A stretch of DNA of 64,000 bases from Zerene cesonia (Eukaryota > Arthropoda > Insecta > Lepidoptera > Pieridae). Made by a program: the position numbers and the translations under genes. Below are positions 23,733-35,227 of the stretch, in pieces. Position 1 is the first letter of the stretch; each line of letters starts with the position of its first letter. Where the stretch lies: contig NC_052110.1 of NCBI RefSeq assembly GCF_012273895.1, forward strand, positions 5,518,001-5,582,000, given 5' to 3'. The notes under the pieces were generated by a model. The model did not search any database, had not been told where the DNA came from, and saw only the letters and a list, made by a program, of their open reading frames with translations.

Positions 23733-23882
23733 ATTTAGAAATTAAAAACTTTTTAAGGGATTTTCGAGATTTATTCATTATGTTATTAAGTCTCCCGTGA
23801 CCACGCTCGCTGTAGTGTCGGGTTAATAATATAATGAATAAATCGCGTTTAAAATCCGTTAAAAAGTTTTTAATTTCTAAAT
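23733..23882. mobile_element. Foldback MITE-like element, copy 1
   Basis: Long inverted arms (about 23733-23787 and 23824-23882) both begin ATTTAGAAATTAAAAACTTT inward. The right arm carries ATTTTAAACGCGATTTATTC in reverse; the left has a 4-base deletion. The loop reads GTGACCACGCTCGCTGTAG. A second copy lies at 58420-58550. No transposase is present, so it is non-autonomous. Confidence 0.85.
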
Positions 23883-24383
23883 AACGCACGTTATTTCGTT
23901 AGACTACGTTAACGTATCGCGGTTAATATGTATTATGTTAAGAATTTATTATTCCAAAGTTCCGTGCAGGTTGTGAGTCGTACTCGCGGAATTGTTTGTT
24001 ATCAAACAATATTTACAATTTTACTGTGACGTATACAAAAAGCTGTGTTTCTTGCACACCTTATTATAACTCAAGAATGGTTAACGAAATTTTAATTATT
24101 TTCAGCTTATTCCTATGAAGTAAGGTCTTAAATTATTTAAATGCTTACTGTTTTCATATATAATTGGTTTAGGACAATAACTTTAAAAACAACTCGAACG
24201 AACCTTGGGCGAGCATCTAGTATATTATATATATTACAATGGAAAACAATTGTACAGACGTTAATTAAGATAAACATCTCGCAGGCAACCTATTTAAATA
24301 TTAACCAGGTCTGAATGTTAGAACAACAGTACTAATTGCTTTTTCTCAAATCTGTTTTTACACTGGAGAGCAACTGAACTCAA

Positions 24384-24630
24384 CATGTGGAGGGCCATGT
24401 CAATGTCTACAAATGGATTACCTACTTCAAGGAAAAGAATTAAGAAAGGATCGACGAGAGGAACAAAGGAGAGTACTGAAAAGGGTGGGGAAAAGGAATT
24501 GGGCCTAAGGCCCTCACTCACCGTACGAAACACAATAGCATTCTATTATTTCACGCAGGTTTTCTGTAGGGGTATGGTACTTCCCAGGTGCGAGCTGGCC
24601 CGATTCGTGCCGAAGCGTGCTCGACTCTAG
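24384..24630 (-). mobile_element. SINE-B, 3'-truncated copy
   Basis: Reverse copy ending TTCGTGCCGAAGCGTGCTCG at its 5' end, with TTTCACGCAGGTTTTCTG and GGTACTTCCCAGGTGCGAG. It ends before the TTACCATCAGG tail. The overlapping open frames on both strands are repeat-derived. Confidence 0.85.
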
Positions 24631-24954
24631 GACTAAAAATTTATTTCGCATCTATAATATTACTAAGTAGTTTTTTCATAATGTCCATTAATTTAATAGT
24701 ATTTGCTGGTTAAATACTAAACTAATCTAGACGTATATCACGGCCATGTCGATACAGATTACCTTTTCACGCACTGTGAGTCCAATAATCCGCGCTGGAA
24801 TATATTGATAATCGGAATTTAGAGTCAGATTAAAGTATTTTGGCTTCAAATTTGATAAACCAATTTAATTGGAACAATTTTTGATGTATCCTCGTGACAT
24901 TAAAGTGTCGAAACTAATTTGTGAAACCAATTTGTGTTGACAATAATTGATATT

Positions 24955-25040
24955 TAAATTGCGATATTTAAATATAAAAGCGTAACAGACAGACAGACAG
25001 TCAGACAGAATTACTTTCACATATATAATATTAATAGGGA
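24955..25040 (-). mobile_element. Helitron-like 5' fragment
   Basis: AACAGACAGACAGACAGTCA, GAATTACTTTCACATATATA and ATATTAATAGGGAT are typical reversed 5' ends of the Helitron-like families. Confidence 0.5.
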
Positions 25041-25573
25041 TAAGAATATAATTTTTGAATCGTCATAACATAGTTTTGACATTTATCACCGGTTCGGAAA
25101 GCAGTTTCTACAAAGAGCCGGCAAGAAATTCTGTAGCAATAGGTAACAAGCACAATAAAATTAAATTGATTAAAAGAAGAAATCAATAAGAAATAACGTA
25201 CTCTCTTTATTCACCTATCCATATATGATCGTAAAATAAAAATACACGAAACAACCAAGTGTATTCCATTTATTTGTACGGCAAGCCGCACTCCCAGTAA
25301 TTTTAATATTTATTCATTCGGTACGCAATATGTAACATATTTACCCAGTTTTGTATACAAATGTTTGTCCTCCGACGCGAGGATTTCACGTAAGCTGGAT
25401 TTAGCAATTTTGAATGTTCAGGCTCTTGGGAAATAACCGTTCTTGTAAGAATAATATGTCCGCATACATAATCTTCGTCTTTTTATACTGGGGGCTCAGC
25501 GCAGATACGACTCTCGAAGCATTGCGAACAAGAATGTATTTGTAGTCGATTGTTTCATTAATTTTGTCCAAAA

Positions 25574-25647
25574 GCAGTGGTGGCATAGTGGTGAGAACCT
25601 CGGACTTCAAAAATCGATAAGTCGGGGTTCGAGACCGGGCGAGCGTG
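25574..25647 (+). mobile_element. tRNA-SINE head running into an assembly gap
   Basis: GCAGTGGTGGCATAGTGGTG (A box), then AATCGATAAGTCGGGGTTCG, AGACCGGGCGAGCGTG (B box), are identical in plan to 43812-43882. The sequence stops at the first N. Confidence 0.9.
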
Positions 25648-26647
25648 NNNNNNNNNNNNNNNNNNNNNNNNNNNNNNNNNNNNNNNNNNNNNNNNNNNNN
25701 NNNNNNNNNNNNNNNNNNNNNNNNNNNNNNNNNNNNNNNNNNNNNNNNNNNNNNNNNNNNNNNNNNNNNNNNNNNNNNNNNNNNNNNNNNNNNNNNNNNN
25801 NNNNNNNNNNNNNNNNNNNNNNNNNNNNNNNNNNNNNNNNNNNNNNNNNNNNNNNNNNNNNNNNNNNNNNNNNNNNNNNNNNNNNNNNNNNNNNNNNNNN
25901 NNNNNNNNNNNNNNNNNNNNNNNNNNNNNNNNNNNNNNNNNNNNNNNNNNNNNNNNNNNNNNNNNNNNNNNNNNNNNNNNNNNNNNNNNNNNNNNNNNNN
26001 NNNNNNNNNNNNNNNNNNNNNNNNNNNNNNNNNNNNNNNNNNNNNNNNNNNNNNNNNNNNNNNNNNNNNNNNNNNNNNNNNNNNNNNNNNNNNNNNNNNN
26101 NNNNNNNNNNNNNNNNNNNNNNNNNNNNNNNNNNNNNNNNNNNNNNNNNNNNNNNNNNNNNNNNNNNNNNNNNNNNNNNNNNNNNNNNNNNNNNNNNNNN
26201 NNNNNNNNNNNNNNNNNNNNNNNNNNNNNNNNNNNNNNNNNNNNNNNNNNNNNNNNNNNNNNNNNNNNNNNNNNNNNNNNNNNNNNNNNNNNNNNNNNNN
26301 NNNNNNNNNNNNNNNNNNNNNNNNNNNNNNNNNNNNNNNNNNNNNNNNNNNNNNNNNNNNNNNNNNNNNNNNNNNNNNNNNNNNNNNNNNNNNNNNNNNN
26401 NNNNNNNNNNNNNNNNNNNNNNNNNNNNNNNNNNNNNNNNNNNNNNNNNNNNNNNNNNNNNNNNNNNNNNNNNNNNNNNNNNNNNNNNNNNNNNNNNNNN
26501 NNNNNNNNNNNNNNNNNNNNNNNNNNNNNNNNNNNNNNNNNNNNNNNNNNNNNNNNNNNNNNNNNNNNNNNNNNNNNNNNNNNNNNNNNNNNNNNNNNNN
26601 NNNNNNNNNNNNNNNNNNNNNNNNNNNNNNNNNNNNNNNNNNNNNNN
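25648..26647. other. Assembly gap, 1000 N
   Basis: Exactly 1000 N, so probably of unknown real size. It is bounded by a SINE head on the left and the inside of a Lep1 copy on the right. Long open frames spanning it are artefacts. Confidence 0.99.
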
Positions 26648-26759
26648 GAAATTTGGTACGTAGACAGCTGGACAACTGGAATAACATATAGGCAACTTTT
26701 TATTCCGATATTCCTACGCGATACGGATTTTTGCGGGTGAAACCGCGGGGCGCAGCTAG
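26648..26759 (+). mobile_element. Lep1-type Helitron-like element, 5' part lost in gap
   Basis: Starts mid-element at GAAATTTGGTACGTAGACAG and ends CCGCGGGGCGCAGCTAG|T. Confidence 0.92.
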
Positions 26760-26774
26760 TATGCCCATAAAACA

Positions 26775-26860
26775 CTAAGTGCCGATGTGACACATCTGCA
26801 GACCGGCACTTGGCCAGCATGGTAGCTATGGCCACACCAATTATAGGGTAATGAAATAGG
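26775..26860 (+). mobile_element. Possible tRNA-SINE body fragment
   Basis: GACACATCTGCAGACCGGCA, CTTGGCCAGCATGGTAGC, TATGGCC resembles the SINE body (CATCTGCCAACTC..CTTGGCCAGCGTGG). No head or TGA tail. Confidence 0.45.
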
Positions 26861-27053
26861 CCCATGTAGTGAAACTATGATGCATGGTGCATGATGTGCT
26901 CACTAATATAGGAATTCACACCGTAATGTAATACCTTTTCAATAGGTTTTAGTTCTATTTGAGTCAATTTCAATTTGTGAACCGAATAAATAACAAAAAT
27001 TAAAATTGCTGATTGTGGTGCTAAGAGCAGATTTTGAAATTATATTGTTTGGT

Positions 27054-27259
27054 ATCCATATGATTTAAATTTAATAGTTTTATAGCATTGAAATGCTTTC
27101 TATAAATGAGAAATTTTTTGAAAGAATAGAAAAAAATTCGATCACTACTCGTACTCATACTACGACGATTGCTACGGTTAGGCGAGAAACGCGGGTTCGA
27201 ATCCCGCCCCGTGATCGATTTTTTCTATTCTTTCAAAAAATTTCTCATCCATATGATTT
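27054..27259 (+). mobile_element. Palindromic tRNA-like element with 13-bp flanking duplications
   Basis: ATCCATATGATTT occurs at 27054-27066 and again at 27247-27259, consistent with a target-site duplication. Inside, arms 27106-27145 and 27211-27248 are near-perfect inverted repeats (two extra bases on the left). Between them is a 73-base TCAC...GTGA segment whose T-arm, GCGGGTTCGAATCCCGC, pairs perfectly. The D-arm/A-box side is not tRNA-like. The core shares GATTGCTACGGTTAGG and ACGCGGGTT with 10346-10425. The 68-codon frame across it is not a gene. Confidence 0.8.
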
Positions 27260-27996
27260 TCAATATAACACTGACTTAAACTCAAATTCGAAAGTGTAGC
27301 ATACAATGTTTTAAGACGTAACCAAGACAAAGAGATCATTATATATGCATAATCCCGTTTGACCGTTTCACAGAACAGATATTATGTCTTTTGACGATTT
27401 CCTGACGATGACGAATATTTTCATTTGATACAGATTTATTTTCCTTCTAATATTTGAACTTGTGAATATTAAAGTAACTACGACAAGGAAGAAATCGGTT
27501 GAATAAAAATGTTCATGTTTAGGAACTAGAATCCTTATATCATATCATACATGAACGTCTCAACTGATTTCTATATTTCCTTTTCTTATGTTTGCTTTTA
27601 TTTGAGGAAGAATCTTAGGAATAAAAAAAATAGATTCGCTGTTTAGCCTCAATCCATTTGACCGAATAGAAAAAGGATATAAATCATATTATACTTTAAA
27701 TTGTATTTTAAATGATTGGGATATTTTTTAATAAAATATTATGTAAGCGGTATTTATTAGTATGGATAGGTATAACATCTAGGTAAAAGAAAGGCGAAAA
27801 CCGATATTATCTCTATGAAATATTCTGTATAACCTTAGTATCTTGGAGGTTGAACTTTATTTACATAGGTTAATGAACTTTGGACAAGTGTGAGTCGGAG
27901 TTGCGGTACTTAAGAGTTTCGTACAAATAAGCTGAAGAGAAACTCAATAAAAATTGGTCTCCTATTCTATTTATGGCCTTGCTACCGTTATAGCCA

Positions 27997-28140
27997 TATC
28001 AAATTCACTATCTAAGAAAATTCAACTGTTAGATAGTTACATTACGGTTCATGAGATACAGCATTGTAACGGACGGACAGACAACAGATAGCAGAGTCTT
28101 GGTAATAGGGCCCCATTTTAACCTTTGCACGGAACACTAA
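27997..28140 (+). repeat. Dispersed repeat (CGGACGGACAGACA type)
   Basis: ATGAGATACAGCATTGTAAC, CGGACGGACAGACAACAGAT and TAGGGCCCCATTTTAACCTT, ending GCACGGAACACTAAA. This is a common lepidopteran dispersed sequence of uncertain class. Confidence 0.6.
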
Positions 28141-28450
28141 ATAATGAAGGTGGGAGAATAATGGCAAACATTTTTATATTAATGCCCAATACATTTATGT
28201 GCAGGGAATAAATTAAGAAAGAAAAACTGATAAAATATTCCAACTAAAATCAATAATACTACAAACTGATCGCGAAATCAGTGTCAATGAATATAATTTT
28301 TGTGTGGCAGACGGAGGAAAGCACGGTCTAACTAGGTGGATACAGTAACTGTTTATAACTAAAATTGTAAAAAAATGGACCTACCTCAAAACCACGAAAA
28401 AGTGAATAATAAACGAATATAATTGTATTAAACCCTTCTTATAAAAAGTG

Positions 28451-28598
28451 CATACAAAGTTGCCTATTTGTTATTCCAGTTGTCCAGCTGTCTACGTACC
28501 AAATTTCATTGCAATCGGTTCAGTAGTTTTGCGTGAAAGAGCAACAAACACACACACACATCCTTACAAAGTTTCGCATTTATAATATTATAATAGGA
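28451..28598 (-). mobile_element. Lep1-type Helitron-like element lacking the 3' end
   Basis: Begins within the element (AAAGTTGCCTATTTGTTATTC) and reaches the 5' end TAATATTATAATAGGA. The hairpin and CTAG are absent. Confidence 0.88.
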
Positions 28599-28948
28599 TT
28601 TATGTAATGTACATTAAATACCTAAATAATGTTTTTGTCTGCTGATTTCTTCTGCTTCTTCTTCAGAAGATTTTGTATTTATTTTTATATACGTTTCCCT
28701 TATACGGACATTATTTGAAGGACACTTAAAACCAGCATTGTATGAGCATTGCTGCAGCACTGATCGAGCTAAGCCAGCTTCCCTTTTCCAAGAATACTAC
28801 CGTGGTATTGTTATTTAACTTTCATTGTGGGTTTTATTTGCCTCCATATTAGCTTCTCGTTTGTAATTTTGTGTTGAAATAAATGTTTTTATGTGTTTCT
28901 GTCTCATTTAATTTCATGTAGACTAAGGTTGATTCAATCATTAATCAA

Positions 28949-29158
28949 TCCTACTAGTCCTACTAATATTATAAATGCGAAAGTTTGTAAGGATGTGTGT
29001 GTGTGTGTGTTTGTTGCTCTTTCACGCAAAAACTTCTAAACCGATTGCAATAAAATTTGGTACGCAGATGGCTAAACCACTGGAATAACATATAGGCAAC
29101 TTTCTATCCCGATATTCCTACGGCATACGGACTTACGCGGGTGAAACCGCGAAGCTAG
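28949..29158 (+). mobile_element. Lep1-type Helitron-like element, full length
   Basis: 5' end A|TCCTACTAGTCCTACTAAT, a doubled 5' unit; end GTGAAACCGCGAAGCTAG|T, missing GGGCGC near the terminus. Confidence 0.92.
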
Positions 29159-29223
29159 TAATCATTAAATATAAAATCACTATAAATTCGCTAATGGCTT
29201 TCGTATAGATTTAGAATGTTACC

Positions 29224-29458
29224 TCACATCGTCATGATTGACCGCCTCCTTGGTACAGTGGTTAACGCGTAAGCGTAGAACCGAGGGGTCCTGGGTTCAA
29301 TTCCCGGTGGGGATGCACAAAAAAAAAAACGTCTCGGTCTGGCAGGACACAGAAGGCTGATCTTGTCCCAAAGAAAATCGATCAGTGAAACGGATGTACA
29401 TCATCTGCCCCATACCCCACTAGGGGACACGGGACTTCACTTATTCACATCGTCATGA
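29224..29458 (+). mobile_element. tRNA-derived SINE (family C) with 14-bp target duplications
   Basis: TCACATCGTCATGA flanks it at 29224-29237 and 29445-29458. The element (29238-29444) starts TTGACCGCCTCCTTGGTACA, has A-box-like GGTACAGTGGTTAACGCG and B-box GGGTTCAATTCCCGG. Next come GATGCAC, an A-run, and a body with GTCTCGGTCTGGCAGGACAC and CCCATACCCCACTAGGGGAC. The perfect duplication shows retroposition; the insertion is probably fairly recent. A second copy is at 52649-52840. Confidence 0.93.
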
Positions 29459-29854
29459 CAAAAAATTCATCGTAATTTCCGCGTCACAATGCAGTTATGC
29501 CGGTTGTATGAGTTGACATCTACAGTGGAACTTAGTTGGACTGGTTTACTTAGTTGTTATAGATCGAGGTCAACCTTCGACCACTGCTTTTAGTTTATAT
29601 GGATGTTCTCGATGTACTACTTCCCTTTTTTAGTTAGTAGGTAAATTCTTTTTAACACGCTTTTATTAGCTTCACTCATATGTTTTTATTTTCCTGATAT
29701 GTTTATACTAGATTTTGATCCACTTAAATGGACAGATTTAATTCATACTCTGTGCACTTATCAAGGATCAGTGACAATATAGTAAGAATATTATTTTTAT
29801 ATAGTTATATGAGTTTATCTTATTATCATGAGGATCATATCAAGAAATCATTGT

Positions 29855-30047
29855 GCTATATTATAAATGCGAAAGTTTGTAAGGATGTGTGTGTTTGTTG
29901 CTCTTTCACGCAAAAGCTACTCAACCGATTGTAAAAAAATTTAGTACGTAAATTGCTGGACAACTGGTATAACATACAGGCAAATTTCTATCCCGATATT
30001 CCTACGGGATACGGACTTACGCGGGTGAAACCGCGGGTCGCAGCTAG
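29855..30047 (+). mobile_element. Lep1-type Helitron-like element, near full length
   Basis: Starts TATATTATAAATGCGAAAG without the TCCTACTAA terminus and ends CGCGGGTCGCAGCTAG|T. Confidence 0.9.
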
Positions 30048-31963
30048 TTATGCTATATAAGAGTAAATGAGTTTATTTTATTCATTCTGTCACCTAAGCG
30101 TGTTTTTCTGAACTATGTATTTTTATGATATGTTTCTGTTTGGTTTTCTTTGATGAGAATAATCTTCTGTCTTTTCAGGTGAAGTCTCCGATGTCTTCTC
30201 AGAAGAATTCGGATGTTACATTATATTTCTCATAATCACACTAAGATATTGTTATACAAAGGTAATGTTGTTTTAAAATATTTAATTAACACATATATAA
30301 AGTAAATATTTAATTAATATATTTATAAAGAAAGTAGCGAGTACGTGTGTGTGTGTCTTGTGAGTTGTAATGCTCTTTTTTCTATCAAAGTAAATAAGTC
30401 TCATAAAATAAAATCCGTTCAGTATTTCCTGAACTACTGTTGATTTGTCTCTGATGATATTTATATCATAGTCATAAGGCTACTTTAGCGCGGTGATACA
30501 TCTCATTCCTATGGCAAAATCCTTCATTTAGGCGGGGGAAGCAGAGTCAAAAAGCCTGTAGTTTTATATAGCAAATAAACCAACGTTTTTAATATTATAA
30601 GACACGCGCTATACATAAAAGATTGCCTTACTTTTTACGATATCTATTGGCGTAATGGTTAATATTTTATATTATGTACTAGCCTGACTCCGCCCAGGTA
30701 AATCCAATATTGATTTTTTTATGCTATGTTATGCTTAAATCTTTAAAACGACGCAACTGATTTTGATGATTTTTTTATAGATAGTGTGATGAAGAGAAAG
30801 ATGTATATGTATTTTATTAAACTACTCCGAATTTAACGTGTACGAACACGCGGGCAAAAGCTAGTTATTTTATAAATTGACTTGGGAATTACACTATATA
30901 ATCCAATTTAATATAATTTATATTACCTGTATTTGTACCGTGTATTTATGCAATGGCAAGTTAGTTTATTTAAAACGTAAAATATTTTTAATATTGATAT
31001 GACATCTATAGGATGTTGTTAGGTTAGCATATTACGGAACAACTTTATTTATTAATGCAATAACAAATAATTTACGGGTTTTGCATATCATATATTTAAG
31101 AAGGACCATTATAAAGGGACTGAATAAATGAATAATCGACTTGGTATAACATAAAACACAATTGCAGTAGAAAAACTGTGTTAGGAGACTTATTTTCTTA
31201 CAAGTTTGTTTTTATAAGACAATTCCTTCAACATGTAACCCATTAAGTCAATCTTCTAGTCAAAGAATTTTATATCAGAGCAAGCCAAGGAGCGGGTACA
31301 GCCACCGGGCACTTGTATGCATGTCTCCAGTAAGCTATGGAACACGCCCAATTTCAACATTCTCTCGCTTCTAGAAATATAATTAATCACAAGCGATAAA
31401 ATGTAAATACTTATCGTTTTTATCCAGTGAATTATATTAATAACATCTTTATACTTAACAGTGACCATATCACCAGATTCATATCTTATAAAGATTGTTA
31501 TAGGAACGTTCCATACAATAAAGTTGTGAAAATATTAAAAATATACAAATAATCGTTTAGAATAACTAGGAGGGGATAACAGCTATAATTTAAAGCTATT
31601 GTGATGTATTTCGCGGAAACATCTAGTCTATTATATGAGAGAAAATTAAAATCCCAACAACGCTGCGCGATACTATGCAAGGTGAAACACTATATTAAAC
31701 GTCCGCCGTATGAAGAATATGAAATTTTCTGAATTGTTTGCAATATTTACCATCTTGCCGACCACTATTGCATTGTACTGTAACTGAATTACGTTGCAGT
31801 TAGTCTTTGTTCCTTATGTTCTAACAGTTCTTAGCAGGGATAAAGACGGTACGGAAATTTACTTACGGTAGGTACTTTTTTTATTATTAATGCGAGGCTA
31901 TTATGGAATAGAGTTTTATATTTATTAAGATCTAGCCTACAAGATTAATAAGATATTTTATAC
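30048..31963. other. No gene recognised
   Basis: Old Helitron-like remnants lie near 30678-30865 (CTAGCCTGACTCCGCCC, GCGGGCAAAAGCTAG). Otherwise AT-rich; short minus-strand frames at 31256-31680 have no recognisable domain. Confidence 0.45.
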
Positions 31964-32112
31964 TACCTGCACCCCGCGGTTTCACCCGCGTAGGTATTAC
32001 CGTATCCCGTAGGAATATCGGGATAAAGAGTTGCTTAAATGTTATTCCTCTTGTCCAGCTGTCTACGTACCAAATTTCATTCGGTTCAGTAGTTTTTGCG
32101 TGAAAGAGCAAA
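31964..32112 (-). mobile_element. Lep1-type Helitron-like element, 5'-truncated
   Basis: CTACCTGCACCCCGCGGTTT through TTTTTGCGTGAAAGAGCAAA, with small internal deletions (TTTCATTCGGTTC). The overlapping 98-codon minus-strand frame is the antisense Lep1 reading. Confidence 0.88.
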
Positions 32113-33207
32113 TAGATACTTTGGATGTTTCTGCTTTTTGATATCTTCACCTTTATATTAGCAACCGACTCCTTACTCCTGTTACTACTCTTACTCCCAG
32201 GCTCTATGTTTACCCAACAGCAATACAATTAAATTCGGCGTCTCAGCGCGGCGTCAGATTTGCGCTTTGACGCTATGTTCGCATTCTACCTCACAAAGCT
32301 TTATGATACAACCAATGTTAATATTGAATGCATTATTCATTATTAAGAATTAGAAAAAGAGTTGAAGTTATTGAAAAAAGCATCACAATTGGGTTTGTTG
32401 ATAACAAATTATGAGGCACACGACGAGGATCGAGTTATTTTATTATGTTATTAAATTTATTGTAGTAATCAGTTAATATACTTGACTGTAGGGTACTTAG
32501 GAACAGTAACTAATATATAAGTAATGATTTCTTATGTTCTCTTTCGCTAATAAACGCGCAACGGTCAAACGGACTTTTATTATATCGCCTTCATAAGAAC
32601 CTCACACATTATTATACATTTATCTCTTTATGTATTATTTCACTGAGTGTACTTTGACATTCTTGTTAAAGTAGGTAATTTTTTTCGGAGTTAAATAAAA
32701 TTTTGATGGCACTGACTAGTACTGGTATTTCGTAGTTTCATTTCGAAGCATTTACGTTGAAACTATACGACGTAGGTGCCTCTGTCGTGGCGTGGCCGAA
32801 GTCAGCTGGTATATTGAATTTTTCAATTTAAAATCCATTTTGATGCTAGGAAACCTGTGAAAGAACTATTTTCTGTCAAGCTGGAATAACACACTCTTTT
32901 GTGACATGCATTCAGCTATTGACGTGTATTCTATAAGAGTATTAGCTGTGTTAGCTAATTCACTCCTTCTTCTTAAAAAGGAAGTTGTCCTCTACCCATA
33001 TGTACCTACTACTAACCGTATGTTTATAAATAGACCGTATGTTTATAAACAGACCTAGTCATTCGTAGAAGTAGGAAGTCGTATCGCGCCTTGTCGTGCG
33101 CTGACTTGATTCCAGAACTTTCTGCCACAACTACCGCCATTTCTACGGGTTATGTGCCCAGGGATTTCCCCAAAGTAAGTTGACAGTAGTATTAGGTCTG
33201 TAACTAT

Positions 33208-33208
<1 letters not shown>
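32113..33208. other. No gene recognised
   Basis: AT-rich, with the doubled ACCGTATGTTTATAAA at about 33015-33050. Nothing else. Confidence 0.5.

Positions 33209-33239
<31 letters not shown>
33209..33239. repeat. (AG)n microsatellite
   Basis: About 15 AG units directly beside the SINE-B copy that follows. Confidence 0.95.
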
Positions 33240-33243
<4 letters not shown>

Positions 33244-33418
33244 AACGCAAGGTCTGCAAACGACTCTACAAATGGATTGGGATATAGAAAGGATTGACGA
33301 GGAGAAAAAAGGGAAAGGCCTGGGAATGGGAAAGGTTATACCTTGCCTACTGCTCACCGAAGGAAACACAGTAGAAGTACTATCTCACGCCGGTTTTCTG
33401 TACCAGCGTATTTGACTC
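33240..33418 (-). mobile_element. SINE-B, partial reverse copy
   Basis: GGTCTGCAAACGACTCTACA, AATGGATTGGGATATAG, ATCTCACGCCGGTTTTCTGT and TATTTGACTCC follow the reversed family. The 3' tail is replaced by the AG tract. Confidence 0.8.
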
Positions 33419-33478
33419 CAACATTATAAGTAATTATAAATAATTACTTACGTATTACATTCCTTTCTACTACCCACT

Positions 33479-34478
33479 NNNNNNNNNNNNNNNNNNNNNN
33501 NNNNNNNNNNNNNNNNNNNNNNNNNNNNNNNNNNNNNNNNNNNNNNNNNNNNNNNNNNNNNNNNNNNNNNNNNNNNNNNNNNNNNNNNNNNNNNNNNNNN
33601 NNNNNNNNNNNNNNNNNNNNNNNNNNNNNNNNNNNNNNNNNNNNNNNNNNNNNNNNNNNNNNNNNNNNNNNNNNNNNNNNNNNNNNNNNNNNNNNNNNNN
33701 NNNNNNNNNNNNNNNNNNNNNNNNNNNNNNNNNNNNNNNNNNNNNNNNNNNNNNNNNNNNNNNNNNNNNNNNNNNNNNNNNNNNNNNNNNNNNNNNNNNN
33801 NNNNNNNNNNNNNNNNNNNNNNNNNNNNNNNNNNNNNNNNNNNNNNNNNNNNNNNNNNNNNNNNNNNNNNNNNNNNNNNNNNNNNNNNNNNNNNNNNNNN
33901 NNNNNNNNNNNNNNNNNNNNNNNNNNNNNNNNNNNNNNNNNNNNNNNNNNNNNNNNNNNNNNNNNNNNNNNNNNNNNNNNNNNNNNNNNNNNNNNNNNNN
34001 NNNNNNNNNNNNNNNNNNNNNNNNNNNNNNNNNNNNNNNNNNNNNNNNNNNNNNNNNNNNNNNNNNNNNNNNNNNNNNNNNNNNNNNNNNNNNNNNNNNN
34101 NNNNNNNNNNNNNNNNNNNNNNNNNNNNNNNNNNNNNNNNNNNNNNNNNNNNNNNNNNNNNNNNNNNNNNNNNNNNNNNNNNNNNNNNNNNNNNNNNNNN
34201 NNNNNNNNNNNNNNNNNNNNNNNNNNNNNNNNNNNNNNNNNNNNNNNNNNNNNNNNNNNNNNNNNNNNNNNNNNNNNNNNNNNNNNNNNNNNNNNNNNNN
34301 NNNNNNNNNNNNNNNNNNNNNNNNNNNNNNNNNNNNNNNNNNNNNNNNNNNNNNNNNNNNNNNNNNNNNNNNNNNNNNNNNNNNNNNNNNNNNNNNNNNN
34401 NNNNNNNNNNNNNNNNNNNNNNNNNNNNNNNNNNNNNNNNNNNNNNNNNNNNNNNNNNNNNNNNNNNNNNNNNNNNNN
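33479..34478. other. Assembly gap, 1000 N
   Basis: Exactly 1000 N. Confidence 0.99.
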
Positions 34479-34854
34479 TTTCGCTTTAGACTTTTAAAGT
34501 AAATTAGGAATTCAGTTTATTCTATTTAAATAAACCAATGACAAATGGATACTATATTAAACAATAAAAAAAAAATTGAAATTCCTTTAAAAAAAGGGAT
34601 TCTAATAACCATCCCAGCTTAGGGGCTTACAAAGCCATATTAAACGATTGAAGGCAATAGGGATTATTGAAATGTATTTATTCAAATTGGGACTGCGCTG
34701 TTTATACAACAGAATAAATTATGCTGTAGGTTTACACGTGGATTTTTACGTTTCAAATGAACTTCTTAATGAAAATATAATACTAATAAATATATATACT
34801 ATAATCTATATGAAAATATAACTAATCATATAATAAACTAATTCAAATTTTTTA

Positions 34855-35035
34855 TATTATAAAGTAGCTCTGTCCATCGCTTTTTCACGCTTAAGTCACA
34901 GAACTTATTTGGATTAATTTTGTTATAAAGATAGTTTGAGATGTGACCAAGGTTTTATCCCGGAAATCTCATGGGAATTGAACTGAATGGAAACTTTGCT
35001 GTCAAACCCCAGGTCCTTCGACAAAGCAAATAAAT
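34855..35035 (+). mobile_element. Sister Helitron-like element, diverged
   Basis: TATTATAAAGTAGCTCTGTC, AAAGATAGTTTGAGATGTGA, TTTTATCCCGGAAATCTCAT and CAAACCCCAGGTCCTTCGAC parallel 48645-48868 (GGAAATATCACAGGAATGG, AAATCCCGGGTC). Confidence 0.55.
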
Positions 35036-35054
35036 GTTCATTTGGCAAATAATA

Positions 35055-35221
35055 CTAGCGGTCCACCCCGGCTTCGCCCGTGGTACATATATAGCCCATA
35101 GCCTTCCTCGATAAATGGGCTATCTAACACTGAAGTAATTTTTCAAGTCGGAACAGTAATTCCTGAGATTAGTGCGTTCAAACAAAAAAAAAACTCTTCA
35201 GCTTTATAATATTAGTATAGA
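35055..35221 (-). mobile_element. Helitron-like family 2, full-length reverse copy
   Basis: CTAGCGGTCCACCCCGGCTT, CGATAAATGGGCTATCTAAC, AACAGTAATTCCTGAGATTA and TATAATATTAGTATAGA|T define both termini. Confidence 0.88.
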
Positions 35222-35227
35222 TATTAC

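Noticed and set aside
25401..26865. Very long open frames of 348-435 codons
   Set aside because: They consist almost entirely of X from the 1000-N gap; the real ends are antisense Lep1 and SINE sequence.
27093..27299. Functional tRNA gene at 27.14-27.21 kb
   Set aside because: Only the T-arm is tRNA-like; the D-arm/A box is absent and the acceptor stem pairs for only four bases.
29238..29320. Functional tRNA gene
   Set aside because: The head has A/B-box-like sequence but no cloverleaf, and it is followed by an A-run and SINE body inside target duplications.
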